This document shows positions 22,624 to 35,013 of a DNA stretch of 64,000 bases, piece after piece. Numbering within the stretch: the stretch's first letter is position 1; each line of letters begins with the position of its first letter. The notes under the pieces were generated by a model. It was not told the DNA's origin and did no database searches. It saw only the letters and a program-made list of their open reading frames with translations. The position numbers and the translations under genes are program-made. Origin of the DNA: Takakia lepidozioides (lineage: Eukaryota > Streptophyta > Takakiopsida > Takakiales > Takakiaceae); assembly GCA_030704615.1 (NCBI GenBank), contig CM060733.1, forward strand, positions 6,634,001 to 6,698,000, in the 5' to 3' direction.

Positions 22624-23451
22624 ATGAGTGAAAATCGTCGTATGTTCCATGCCAAGTTTGAGGGCAAGCCGGTAGTTGTGAAATTTGTACAGACATATGG
22701 TATAAATGTTCATGCAGCGTGGGCAAAAAGAGGTTGGACACTAGAGGTTTTTTTGCATCGTGTTCTCCCAAGTGTGTACTCCATGACTAATCTGCTTGCA
22801 TCTACCTATACAGTGGTCTTGTTTCGAGAATCAATTTGGTTTGAGAAATTAGAAGGGATCTACATGAATAGGTGTTTTATTTAGATTATAAAGAGCCAAA
22901 GGGAAGTTGTTTCATTTGTAGCCTATTGCTTTCGACTGCATGTGGCTGGCAGCAAGTTACGATGGAGCACTTTGGCAAGGGGTGGTCGTTGTTGCTGGAG
23001 TTGGACGGAGAAGAGTACGCAGCTGCTTCCAATGCATCATGCAAAATCTTGAAGGACGCACAAATGTTAGCCACGTTGTGGTGTACATGGTTACCTTCGG
23101 CCAAACAACATTATGGTTCGCAAGAACAAAGTGCACTTCATTGGTTTTGGCTGGGCCGGGGTAGAAAACAAAGTCAGGTGCTCCCCAACACTTGCTCGAA
23201 ATCTTGTATACCCCTTCTGATTTTGGTTGGAATCATTGTTTTTTGTTTTTTTATTTTGGCATCTATAAGAGTATTTGGTCCCTGTCCTTGCAAGTATCCA
23301 TGGTTCATGAACCACGTTGAGATTTCATGGCTGCTGGTGCTGAGGACGGCGCTCTTATTAAAAGAGAGCATGACGCATGGATGCTTGAGAAACTATTGCA
23401 GAGTAGATTCGGAATTTGAAAGCTCTTCAAGTTCTAGTTTGTGCAAAGTTT
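22624..23451 (+). pseudogene. Protein-kinase-like domain pseudogene
   Basis: Opens with MSENRRMFHAKFEGKPVVVK, which looks like the Lys-bearing strand of a kinase-like fold (PVVVKF). It then breaks and continues in shifted frames: HGYLRPNNIMV near 23090 matches the catalytic loop type HGDLRPNNI with the Asp replaced by Tyr, followed by VHFIGFGWAG where DFGWAG is expected (Asp to Gly), then LARNLVYPF, and finally REHDAWMLEKLLQSRFGI before a stop near 23450. At least two frame changes and both lost catalytic Asp residues mark it as dead. This kinase-like family is often dispersed in repeat-rich genomes; here it stands alone in AT-rich DNA. Confidence 0.6.
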
Positions 23452-26067
23452 GAGACCCTCTTACATTTTTGCTGCAATGAGAATAATTAGCCCAAAAGAC
23501 CCAGTCATGCATTTTTTGCATGATTTCATTCATCAAAATGTGTATCTTCTTGCTCTTTTGGCACTTTCATCTATTTGGACTGAAAACCCATGAATATATT
23601 GTGAAGTGAGATGTAATTTGTGACTTTGTTCTCTAATTAAATTATATACGAGATATTGACCAAAAGTTAAGGTTCTAATGACTTTCAAGTCGGGCCTTCA
23701 GGGTTGATTTTTTTTTTAAACAATCTCACATATTCTTTGCTGAAATAAAAAGAAGAAATTCCATTGCTTAACCCTTCAAGGATGGAAGGCTATTTTTGGC
23801 ATAAAAACATATTTTTCACCGTTTTTATAAAATTAAAAGCTTCAAAACTCTCAAGTGGAATGTAGTGAGTTAAAATCTACATACCTTTGCAATCATTAAG
23901 TTCGTAGGGAGTAGGATTATGTTTGCTAGGCTCGTACAAACATCACTTTCATTCAAATATGAAGATGATTCTAAAAATAGAATATAGAACTATGGATAAA
24001 ATTAACTAATCAAAATAATATATAAAGTAAAAGATTGTTAAACAGGACATTGACTGGAATCATAGGTTAGAAGACTTGAATAAATATAGTGAAATAGGAT
24101 TCTCTTTATTGATCCATTACCATCTTATAACTACAGAATTGTTGTAGCTATGTAGCACGAAGACTTAGAAGTAAACTAAGAAAGACTTCATGTACTGTCC
24201 CCAACAGGACGTGCTAAATACATCTGCCATCTCTGATGGGTCGATTATTGTTTACGCTAAGACACAACTACATGATCCCAGTAGCAACTATTCAATGCAT
24301 GGGATCTGCTGCCTACATGAACCTAGAGCAGGCTATTTCATACATGTGATATAAAGATGAGGTGGTTCAAAGTTGCATGCAAGCTTCAAATTCTTTTTTA
24401 CCATATCAACAAAATCAACATACATGTGAAAATCACTTGTTGCATGCACAATTTTGAGAGTTAGAAGTTGGATATGTGTTTCACTTGAAAATATTACACA
24501 TTCTTCCACAAGAAGGTGTCAACAATTAAACATTAGATGAGAAAATAAATGAACTTAGTAATATGAAAGATGAAAAATAGATGTACATGGTCATGAAAAA
24601 TGTGACATATACATGAATTTCATCCACATTATTTGATTTGAGAAGAAAGAAAACTTTGATTGGTTCCACAAACACCTTGACCAACCTTTTTTTTTCATTT
24701 CTGCCTAGGCCTGGATGTGGCGAAATATTTTTGGGACTGAGTGCAGAGGTGGCGACAAGTACAATGTCCACCTAGAATCCACCTGGTTACAAGAGGGTGC
24801 AATAGTATGGCAACTTTTGGTTACTATATATGGCTGCAATATGGCTACATATATATGTGCAATATGGCTACTGGCTGGAGATCGGACGGTGGCGATAGGT
24901 GCAGGTGGCGGAATCGTGTTGACCCCTGGTGCAATGGGGCGCCAGCCCTTGGATTTAGGGCGCCATGCTCCCCCGTTCCCAGGCGAAAAGGGTGGGTTCC
25001 CAAGGCGCTTTCTGGCACCAGCTTGCCAGGGGCCGGGCCCGCCCCGTTTGGGCGATGTTTTTTATTTTTGCCCCTGTTTTTTGTATAGGGCTGTGGGGGG
25101 CCCACATTTTTGGGTGCTTTTAGGTTTTCTTTCGCCTAAAAAGGAGGGACTGACCGTGACTCAAGGGCTCGATTGTTGAAAGTAAACCATGCACTAAAAT
25201 ATTATATTTGAGAGTCATTTCAAAACATAAAATTAATTAAAAAATATGTTTCAAGGTGTGTTAAAAGACGTTATGATAGGAAATCAATAATATGGTTTTC
25301 AATTAAATCAAATTTATTGAGTAATTTATGACTAATACTACATCCCCCTATTCTCTTTACATATATATGCAGAAATATGAGATGAGGGAGATGATACTTA
25401 AGATATATTTTTGTTGCAATTACTACCGTAGCCTAACAACAACTTCCACACAAAATATTTCCAAAAAAAACAAAAACAAACCTTGCAACCTAAGACAATT
25501 CAAGAAAATTTCCATAATCTGATGTATTAAATTTAAGAAATGCTTAGTCATGTATCATCATCACAAAGATAATTATTTTTATAAGTATCATAAGAAATGT
25601 GAAGATGTTTCATATATATTTTGTTTTGGGGAAGAAAATAATTTTTGTATTTAAAAAAATAATTATTTCAAAATGGGCCTACATGATTTATTGATAATGA
25701 AAAATAAATAATGGAACTTTTGAATATTTATTAAAATTACTCTTTATGATATGTATTATATTACAACAATATTTTCTAAAATTAACGTCCACACACATAT
25801 AAATATAATAGCAATCCGTTGTATTAATTTTATGCTTCTAACTATTTTATAGCTTAATACATTCAAAGACAAGGATGGATATCAAGCATAAAAAAAATTT
25901 AATACCACAAATGTGAGTCTTGTGCAAAATATTCTAAATATTTCAAAATATTACAATGTTTTTCAGGCAATAAAAAGAAAGCACAAAAAATAATTAACCA
26001 TAACCAAGTCTTGAATAATAAAAATAAAAATAAAATAGGTTAGTAAATCTAAATTATAGCCAATTTC
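23452..26067. other. AT-rich intergenic stretch with a GC-rich island
   Basis: Mostly AT-rich with no coding sense. A sharply GC-rich island at about 24880-25110 (ggggcgccagccc, ggggccgggcccgcc) contains short inverted pairs such as GGGCGCC repeated around 24938-24963. At 23768 TTAACCCTTCAAGGATGG resembles the left end of the TTAA elements at 26072 and 40424, but no right end was found. Confidence 0.4.
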
Positions 26068-26071
26068 TTAA

Positions 26072-26860
26072 CCCCTAAAGGACGAGCCCGTTTTTGGTGG
26101 GCCCATTCCAAAACGGAACATGCCCTCATGTTTGAGGGCATATTTGACATTTGACAAACATCCAGGGGGATGAACAGTATGAAAGTAATCCTACCTACTT
26201 CAGGAACCTACTATAAAAATTTCAGTTGATTTCACCGTGTCATTACGAAGATTATAACAAAAATACAAGTTGTAAATGTTTGGTTTGACCAAGCAATTGG
26301 CCTGGCAAAATGAATTTTCATTGATACAGGCCACCCAGATTCTAATTGCCTAGCATATAGAGCTTGGGCCAAAATTCCAGAACCAAATTCCAAGAGCACA
26401 TGAGGGTTGCTTTGTAAGGGAAAATAAGTGGGTCAAAAAGACCATCCATTACAATTGACTCCTAATTTGCCTCAAATGTGTCCAAATTCTCATCACAAGG
26501 TGAATTTCTCTGGTCATATTGTTCCTTGCGTGGAAACTCACTACCACAAAAAATTTGGAAGCAATCTAATCTACTACATGTATAGATGAATTTTCTAACC
26601 TATCTACATGCAAAATGAATTTTCATTGATACAGGCCACCCATATCCTGCCACGTCGGTAGGTCAAAGCTACTGGAGGGCCCTCAATTGGGTACCTTGCA
26701 GACTAAAAAGTTTATTGACGACAGTGCTTTTATTATCTTAGGGTGCCATAAAGACAGGCAGGTGCATGACGTCATGGCGCACAACTTTCATTCAGAAAGT
26801 TTTTTCATCCGAGGTCATCCAATGATGGCAAGATTTCTGACGTGACCCGTCCATTAGGGG
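26072..26860. mobile_element. Non-autonomous TIR element with TTAA duplication, copy 1 (piggyBac-like ends)
   Basis: Terminal inverted repeats CCCCTAAAGGACG (left) and, on the opposite strand, CCCCTAATGGACG (right), flanked by TTAA at 26068-26071 and 26861-26864. No coding sequence. Inside, gcaaaatgaattttcattga occurs twice (about 26306 and 26611). Related along much of its length to 40424-41408, same orientation (shared tttttggtgggccca and tttcaccgtgtcatta). TTAA target sites with C-rich ends are typical of piggyBac, but a TA duplication (mariner-type) reads equally well. Confidence 0.7.
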
Positions 26861-27490
26861 TTAAACAACTTCAATATTGTGATTTTTAAATAAAAATAAG
26901 ATGAATGTATTACTAAAAAACACAAACACATTTATCTAGTATATGAATAAATATATAAATCTGACAATACCTTTCATTGTCATCCTCATATTCTAAAAAT
27001 AAATCAAATAATTTAACTAATTTTTAATAAAAAACCATAAGAAGAAAATAAAAGAAACCTACCATTTGTAAATCCAATAATCTCAATTTTACACCTGTTT
27101 GAGCACAGTGCAAATTTTTGTAGGAACACAATAACTTTTTCTCTTTTCTTCTTATGAATTACGCTTGCTCCTTCATTCATACACGCACTAGTATCACTAC
27201 TATGGCGACATTGAAAGCTTCACTTCAAGAAGTTCAAACTCCATTTCGGAATCATTCCTCCATGAGATTCCAAAATGGGACGGATCAAAGAATGTTACGG
27301 AAGGGAGAAACGGTAAAGCGCTGTGAAACCGGGCCGGCCTCAACACGATCTAAGCCGTTTGGGGATACTGCCGGGCCGGCGGGGCCTGGACACGGGTCCT
27401 CGTGCCCGGGCTGCGCCTCTAGCGGTCACTCACTGCCACGCAGGCTGAGCGCGGGCCCACCACGGAGAGCTGCCACGTTGCGCCTCATGC

Positions 27491-28282
27491 CATGTCAGCC
27501 GCCATACACTCCAATCCTTAGGGCCTGTTTACACGAGGGCCCGGGCCCAAGAAATCGTGGGCCCAAGGCTGAATGATCTGATTAAAATATAATTTTTAAG
27601 GAATTGGGCCCTCTCTGTGTAAACCTATTGGGCCCAAGCCTAAGGCCCAACCTACACTATTATCAGCCACTCTCCCAGCCCCTCCCGTCCCCTATGGCCT
27701 TGGCTATGGCCTTGGTCCTCTTCATGGCCTTAAGCACGTGATTACAACCATTTTGGTTTTGCAACAACTTAGTATGAACGATTGCAATATGCCAGATTGT
27801 TGATGATTTCATCATGGAAAGAGAAGGTCCAAGAGATAGAGAGGGCTGATGATTCTACGTTGCAGCACTTGAGTCGCGTGGTGGCCGTAGAGAGTCTCTA
27901 GTCTCTACATGCGTCTATGACCTCTTTCCATGATAGGCTTAAGCAAATATATTTTAATACTAGGTTTCTTGGGCCCAGGGGAAAGAGTTGGGTCTCCATC
28001 CCAGGAGCATTCCTTTTGTTGGGTTGGGCCCAAGAATTTGGCGACATAAATCATTCCATGTCATTTTCTTGGTCTTGGGCCCGGACCCTCGTGTAAACTG
28101 CTTGGGCCCAATTTGAGGCTCTTGACCAATAGGATTTCTTGTTTCTAGCTTGGTTTGGGCCCGGGCCCTCGTGTAAACAGGCCCTTAGTATATGGTGCAG
28201 GTCGCCATACACTGGCAGTGTATGGCGACCTGCTGGTTTCGCCATACACTAATGATTAGAGTGGGTGGCGGCTTGCACATGG
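27491..28282. mobile_element. Foldback element interrupted by a nested MITE
   Basis: Removing 27521-28184 and one TTA rejoins GCCGCCATACACTCCAATCC to TATATGGTGCAGGTCGCC. The right side ends with ATTAGAGTGGGTGGCGGC, roughly the reverse complement of the left end. A near-perfect palindrome sits at 28197-28231: 16-base arms CAGGTCGCCATACACT with a 3-base loop. Related to 20002-20076. Ends approximate. Confidence 0.55.
27521..28184. mobile_element. PIF/Harbinger-type MITE, TTA duplication
   Basis: Perfect terminal inverted repeats of about 30 bp beginning GGGCCTGTTTACACGAGGGC, flanked by TTA at 27518-27520 and 28185-28187. 664 bp, no transposase. A degenerate inner copy of the right end lies at about 28076-28102. 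Inserted into the foldback element. Confidence 0.85.
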
Positions 28283-28345
28283 ATGGATGGATGGATAGCT
28301 TGAGCAAGGATGGATGAATGAATAGTGGGATGGATGGATGGATTT
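28279..28345. repeat. (GGAT)n microsatellite
   Basis: Interrupted GGAT/GAAT tetranucleotide run directly after the foldback element. Confidence 0.8.
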
Positions 28346-28391
28346 TAAATATGGATGTGATCCATATTTGGGGTTTATGATATGAAACTTA

Positions 28392-28728
28392 GAGCATCTC
28401 CATGGGGGTAAATGCCCTGCAACGCAAAGGAGCCCCCCGGCCTTGGTATCCACACCCCCGGGGGACTTTCGTGCATGATTCAGGCCCTCTAGGCCCCGCC
28501 GGTACTGCTAGAGAGACTTACAAACACGACTCCCTACATTTATGGTGTGAGGAAAGGCGGCATCTGTCCAGGTGGTCCCAGGGGAGCAAGGCACGTCAGC
28601 CAAAAAGACGTGCAGGGTAATTTGATGGAGGATAGTTTGATGGGGTTGCCGCTGGGGGAGGGGATTGTTGGAGGCCGCAGGAGGTTATCGTTGTAGGGTT
28701 GTTTGGTGTACCCCGCGTGGAGATGCTC
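28392..28728. mobile_element. PIF/Harbinger-type MITE, GAGCATCTCCA ends
   Basis: Ends GAGCATCTCCATGGGGGTA and, inverted, GAGCATCTCCACGCGGGGTA, flanked by TTA at 28389-28391 and 28729-28731. 337 bp, non-coding. The GAGCATCTCCA end is a widespread plant Tourist-type terminus. Confidence 0.85.
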
Positions 28729-28983
28729 TTATGGTTTATCTGCACTTCATTGTGACTTGTTTCTTCAGGTTCTCTCCAGTGAAGTTCTCGCTCTCCACGT
28801 TGAGATATGGCTTTCATTTGTGCTTGAGATTTTCAAGCTTTTCAATTCTTCTTTTTCTACTTGAATGCTTTATGTTCTCTCTTCTTTCAATCTTTGTTAT
28901 TCTCGTTTCTTTTTTTTTGTGTCTCTTTCTGTTTTAAGTGCACTTATGAATATGTACAAAAGAGAACTTTTAAAACATGATCT

Positions 28984-28984
<1 letters not shown>

Positions 28985-29013
<29 letters not shown>
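28985..29013. repeat. (GA)n microsatellite
   Basis: Uninterrupted AG run of about 29 bases. Confidence 0.9.
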
Positions 29014-29017
<4 letters not shown>

Positions 29018-29052
29018 TAAGCACCCATTCCCATAAGGAAGGTGTCACTAGA

Positions 29053-29253
29053 GCCAAGTACTCAAGCAAGGGGACACATAGAGGTCTTTGGTTTGCAAAA
29101 GAATTCATAGAATTAGAGTAGAGCTTAATCAAGTAAGCATGACAACAAGCAAATATTCCCAAAAGGAAGACCAAGTACTCAAGCAATGACCCATATAGAA
29201 GCCTTTGGTTTTGCACAAGTATTCCTAGATTCAGAGTAGAGCTTAGTCAAGTC
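29053..29253. repeat. Tandem duplication, unit about 118 bp
   Basis: 29053-29137 and 29171-29253 share ccaagtactcaagcaa, ctttggttt and agagtagagctta. A second small tandem pair follows at 29300-29345 and 29369-29414, sharing ggattgaggagatactccaa. Non-coding. Confidence 0.7.
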
Positions 29254-29414
29254 CGTGTAAGTTCCTCATAGTGTCAACTCTCTTTGTGTTGCCATACTAA
29301 GTAGATTGAATCTCCAGTTTAGGATTGAGGAGATACTCCAATATTCTTAAGGTTCTAGATTGAATTTAAGTAGATTGACTCTTCAATTTAGGATTGAGGA
29401 GATACTCCAATATA

Positions 29415-31056
29415 GTATCCGGAAGATATGGGTACAAGTAATCCTCTGGGTTCTTGCCCTCATTCTGAATGAGAAGAAGATCCACATATATATTGCCCTT
29501 TTCATCATCTGTAAGTCCAGGCAGACTTACAGATGCATGTTGTCTGCAAACAAACTACACACTAAACCCTGAACCGGAGCCAAATGTTGGCTTCATCCTG
29601 ATCTTTCAGGACTAGACACTTGCAAGAGGACACTCACAAGAAACACGCCAAAGCTATATCTGCAACAAAAAGAGAAACTGGCACGAAACTGGAAATAGAC
29701 CTGCACTGCTGGTTGGCAAAGACTGGCTTGCTCACATAAACTCTCACGATCTATCACAACATTAAGCAAACAAGAAAAATAGGCCGTTTCGTCATCTGTT
29801 AGCTTGGATCTGTCATCTTCTTAACATATCATTCTCCATCATACACAGTACTTGCAAAAGACTTCAAGGCTGCACAACAACTTGAATAAGTTGAACTAAA
29901 TAAAACTAAAGCACAAAGCAGGAAATGCGATTCACCAAACACGACAAGTGATCTTTCATGACCAGACAGTTACAAGAAGACACTCTCAATGCCTTTCACT
30001 TCATGCAACTGACATCCGCAGGAAGCCGATCTTTCACAAACAACTATCTACCTTCACCTTCACCTACCACCTACCAAATGCAACTGATAATCAGACAAGA
30101 TAATCCAGCTGACACAGACATAGGCATCGCGCACAAACAATAAGAAACGAGCACAGACAAACAGACAACAAAAGCAAACACGCACCTGATGCACTCAAAC
30201 CGCAGGCGCGAGAGCGAATGCTCTGCAGTCTTCCACAGCCGCAGAACTCCGCACGCGAGCACACACAGCGCGAACCGAAACAGACGAGATCTGGAACCGC
30301 AGGACAACAAAGCTCTGAAACCCGAGAGAGAGAGGGCGAGGCCTGTGGAAGGCCGCCCACTATAGACTACCAACGAGCTCTGTACGCTGAAGGCCTGGCG
30401 CCTCTCATCCGTTGGGATTCGGGATTATTAGTTGGATCATTGTCTCTCCTCTTTCACTAGGTACTTCTCATGTCTCTAAATTCTCGAGTCAGGTTTCGGC
30501 TTACTTGGAAGTCTGTTGGAAATGGTCCAGGTGGAACTACAAGCTAGAGTGGTCCGAGCGATCCCTGATGTGGGTCAATTCGCGGAAGAAGGTTGAGATG
30601 GAGACAGAAGGTAGAGAGATCCTGTAGAGAGATCCACTTCAGTTCCAAACGGAGATATTGTGGATTTTGCACCTCTTCATATGAGAGAGAGGGAGAGAAA
30701 AAGAGGTACTGCAGTGACGAATATTCACGCTTATGTTTCTGAGAGGAAGGAAAGAGAGGCGAGAGATAAAGCCCTAGTGCCAAGGAAACGGTGGCGTGAC
30801 GAGGGAGCTCACAAGGGACCCCTTGTGAGTGCAATGGGAAGGAAGGGGGCGGCAGCGTGGATTTTCAGCGAGAGAGACGACCTGTGAAGTTGAATCATTC
30901 TTTCCATCCGAGAATCGCTCCAATAATCTAGTATGAAATTAGCAAGCTCCATCCGCGAGAGTGTTTTCGTCAAGGGACTGGCAACATGATGAATCGCATA
31001 TCAGGCCTGTACATGCAACAAGCAGAGCCGGAAAATTTGGAAGTTGGGTTGTCGCA
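29415..31056. other. Upstream region of the second PPR gene
   Basis: No recognisable protein. On the minus strand 30370-30180 is GC-rich and reads like a 5' leader followed by GTGCGTG, so a minus-strand transcript could start here, but no coding exon supports it. The 5' leader of the second PPR gene occupies the right end; an out-of-frame ATGATG at about 30986 precedes its start. Confidence 0.35.
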
Positions 31057-33810
31057 ATGGTCTTCCAAAGACAGATTTGGAGTTCTGGGTATGTTCTTCG
31101 TCCATCCCTCTATGACCTTGCTGTGAGTCGCTCTTCGAATTTCTGGCGTAGTTGGGAGTAAGTCTGGTGCCTGTGAAGAGATGATTGAATTGTGCCAACT
31201 TCAAGGCTATAATCTTCTGGATTTCCATAATGCAGGAAAGTGAGTTCTCAAGTTTGTAATGAGTGGATTGTTGGGCCTCAGAGGCCGGCCAAGGGTGCGG
31301 CCAAGGGTCCCACCACCGGAGTTTCCTATGGAGAGAAACCACAAAGATCGAAGGAGGAGGGAGGTCAAAACGTTTCCGGCACTGGTGGGGATGGGAGGGC
31401 GGTGTGCATGGAGGGACATTTGAAGGACGCAGTGCAGACTTTGGATTTCATGGAACAACGAGGCTTTGGGGCATATTCCCATACCTGTGCTCATCTCTTG
31501 CAAAGGTACGCGAAGATGAAGGCTTTGGCAGATGGCAAGGGTGTCCATGCCCACATCATCAAAACTGGATTTACCCCCGACATTTTCTTAGGAAACACCC
31601 TTATCACAATGTATATGAACTGTGGGAGTGTTGTGGATGCACTCCGAGTGTTCAACAATATGCCTAAGCGAGATGTGGTCTCATGGACCGCCATGATTGC
31701 AGGATTTGCTCAGCAAGGGCGTGGTGAAGAGGCATGTAATCTCTTTCAAGAAATGCAAGGAGAAGGCGTGAAGCCTGACAAGGTTAGTTTCATTATCATT
31801 CTCAAGGCCTTCGTCAGCCCAGAAGCTGTGGAACAGGGTAGGTGGGTCCATATGGGCATCATCAATGCTGGATTTGAAACAGATGTCCAGGTGGGGACTG
31901 CCCTTGTCAGTATGTATTGCAAGTGTGGGAATGTGGTGGATGCACGGGGAGTATTTGACAAAATGCCTAAGCGAGATGTGGTCTCATGGAATGCGATGAT
32001 TGCAGGATTAGGTCAGCAAGGGCATGGTGAAGAGGCCTTTGAACTCTTTCAGCAAATGGAACAAAACAATGTGAAACCTGACAAGGCCACGTTTGTTGGC
32101 ATCCTCAAGGCATGTATCAACTCAGCCGCTCTGGAACAGGGCAAGTGGGTCCATGCTGGCATTGTCAAAGCTGGATTCGAATCAGATGTCCGCGTGGGGA
32201 CTGCTCTTGTCAGCATGTACTGCAAGTGTGGTCATGTGGCGGATGCACGCCAAGTATTTGACAAAATGCTCAAGCGAGATGTGATATCATGGAATGCTAT
32301 GATTGCTGGATTTTGTCAGCAAGGGCAAAGTGAAGAGGCATTTGCACTCTTTCAGCAAATGCAACAAGGAGGAGTAAAGCCAACCAAGAGCACCTTTATT
32401 AGCATCCTCAATGCATGTGCCAGCCCTGCAGCTCTGGAACAGGGCAAGCGGCTTCATGCACAAATTACTAAAACTGGATTTGATTCCGATGTCCAAGTGG
32501 GTAATGCCCTTGTCACCATGTATTGCAAGTGCAGGAGTGTGGTGGATGCACACCAAGCGCTCGACAAAATGCTTAAGCAAGGTGTGATTGCATGCGATGC
32601 AATGATTGCATGGCGTGCCCAGGAAGGGCATGGTGCAGAGCCTATTGAGCTCTTTCAACAAATGCAGCGAGAAGAGGTGAAGCTCAAGGAGGTCACATTC
32701 ATAAGCATCCTCAATGCATGCACCACCTTAACAGCTCTGGAAGAGGGCACTTGGGTCCATGCCCACATCATCAAACGTGGAGCTGAGACCAATGTCTCTG
32801 TGGGGACTGCCCTGATTGACATGTATGCCAAGTGCGGCAGTGTGGGAGATGCACGGAAAGTGTTTGACAAACTTCTTGATAAGGATGTGGTAGCATGGAA
32901 TGCGATGATTGTAGGATATGCCCAGAATGGATGTGGTAAGGAGGCCCTCCAACTTTTTGAGCAGATGCAACTGGGAGGAGTGAAGCCAAATGACATCACA
33001 TTCGTAGGTGTCCTGTCAGCATGCAGCCGTGTAGGCCTGGTGGATGAAGGTCATGACTACTTTCTTTCTATGAGTCGAGATTATAACATCACACCAGCAG
33101 AAAAGCACTATGGCTGCATGGTTGACCTTCTTGGCCGTGCAGGGCAATTGGATGAGGCAAAAGCATTTATCAAAGAAATGACATTCCAACCAGGCACTGC
33201 TGTGTTGGGGGCCTTGCTTGGTGCATGCAGAATCCATGGCAATGTGGAGCTAGCAGAATATGCGGCAGAATGTATCCTCAAGTTGGCACCAAGAAATGGT
33301 GCAATATATGTGCTGCTTTCAAACATTTATGCCACGGTTGGGAGATGGGATGCGGTAGCAAAGGTGGGGAAAGTGATGGAGGAGAGAGGATTGAAAAGGG
33401 AGCCAGGGCGTAGCTGGATCAAGGTGAGGAACCGGGTGCATGTATTCACTGTAGACGATAGGTCACACCCACAAACGGATGAGATCTATGCTGAGTTGGA
33501 GAAATTAACTAGGCACATGAAGGAGGCCGGATATGTGCCCGACACGCGCTTCATCTTGCATGATATGGATCAGCAAACTAAGGAACAGGCTCTCTGCCAC
33601 CACAGCGAAAAGCTGGCCATTTGTTTTGGTCTCATCAGCACCCCCCCTGGGACACCCATCCGCATATTGAAGAACCTTCGTATATGTGGCGATTGCCACG
33701 CTGCCTCCAAGTTTATCTCCAAGATTGTTGCCCGAGAAATCATTGCAAGGGATGGCATCCGTTTCCATCACTTTAAGAATGGGGTTTGTTCTTGTGGGGA
33801 TTATTGGTGA
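31057..33810 (+). CDS. PLS-class PPR protein with E and DYW domains (about 891 aa), two exons
   Basis: Predicted organelle C-to-U editing factor. Exon 2 (31236-33810) lacks an early ATG; its first is at 31408. A preceding exon 31057-31157 starts [20 protein letters not shown], Arg/Ser-rich and almost free of acids, like a mitochondrial presequence, and ends at donor GA|GTAAGT; the acceptor TGCAG|G at 31235 restores frame (GAG AAA GTG). About five P-L-S triplets follow ([20 protein letters not shown]), then [18 protein letters not shown], the E motif with Leu for the usual Trp ([15 protein letters not shown]), and DYW with HSE about 69 residues from the end, CGDC and final CSCGDYW. One triplet around 32530-32690 is eroded ([18 protein letters not shown]). 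The two-exon start is inferred. Confidence 0.9.
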
Positions 33811-34290
33811 TGACATTTGGACAAGCAATAAACATTATGCATCAAACTATTTGGGTCTAATGGTCCATGTCTTGTTTCCTGTTAGGGTCATTCCACTCCT
33901 TCGTCCAGAAGGCCCCAGTTATGATGAATCAAATTCCTCTTCTGTCTCTCTCCATCCTTATTCTGTGAGGGTGATTGGCAATGCAACCATTCCCATATGT
34001 GATGCCACTGCAGTAGTGGAATAAACCTCCCACTTTCTAGTTTGAGGTCTACCTCTTGTTGGCAGCTCTATCTAGAGAAAAGTGGTGGTGGAGAAGTCCA
34101 CCAAGACCTACCAGGTTATGATAGGTCGATTGGAATCTCTTTAAGAAATATGACTCAATCCCGTGAAGAGAATCTCACCGAGGTCGCAAGAGTTCATGAA
34201 TGTGAGAAACCTGCTGCTGGATGCCCCCTTCATCTCTGGAGGAGATCCCACCCGTGAAATCCACTTGGGAAACAGTTGTGCCGCAAGTAT
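33811..34290. other. 3' flank of the second PPR gene
   Basis: Between the PPR stop codon and the 5' LTR. Presumably 3' UTR; no coding or repeat signal recognised. Confidence 0.4.
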
Positions 34291-35013
34291 TGTGTCGCGG
34301 CCCTTTGCCTTGAGGGCAGGGGGTCGGGACACAAGAGGGGCTGCCCCTGTGGTGGGGGCAGTGGCAACAATAGATGCAAGGCTTGAAGCACCCTTGAGTG
34401 CCCAAGGCACTCAAGGAGGCGGAGGCGCTCACTAGGTGGAGCCCCGCACGCCGGGTTGCGGTGGGGGTGGTTCCATGAGGGGTGGTGGTAGATTAGTGGG
34501 TCTTAATGGGGGTGGCATAAGACTCGCTATGGGGCGGAGACCTTGTGGTGGGAGTCATGGGGAGTCTTGGGACTCATCACGGTCCAATGGGGCCGTGGTG
34601 GGTGGGCCAAGACTCACGGCGACTCGTCACCGGGAATCGAGGGTCTTCGTGGTGGTTCGCCATAAAATGGCATGGTTGTTTGTGGAACCCCCGCGGACAG
34701 TCACAAAAGTATATATAGGGAGTAGTAACCCCGAGAACGGTGCAAGCCTGTTGGTGACCAAAAGCTAGTGAGCGAGCGAGCCAGAAAGCGACCAAGGAGT
34801 GTGGAGCTATTCCAGACTGCCATCTACCAAAGGGAATTTCCACTAGGCCCAAATTGGTGGAGGGTCTTTTGGAGGAGCAAAGGGGGATCGTTATGTCCCG
34901 GCGAGCAGCCAAAGCTCCGAGTTGGCCCGGCAGCCAGTTTGGGAGTTAGGCGCGCGCATCAAGGCGAGTAATTATGACTTGAAGGGGAGCTTATCAAAGT
35001 GAGGTGCGCGACA
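34291..35013 (+). repeat. 5' LTR of the Ty3/gypsy element
   Basis: 723 bp, TG...CA ends, with a TATA-like AAGTATATATAGGG at about 34706-34719 as likely promoter of the element. Matches 37974-38699. Confidence 0.88.

Noticed and set aside
30071-30373. Cys/Leu-rich minus-strand open frame with signal-like start
   Set aside because: No conserved continuation downstream; more likely GC-rich leader or chance.
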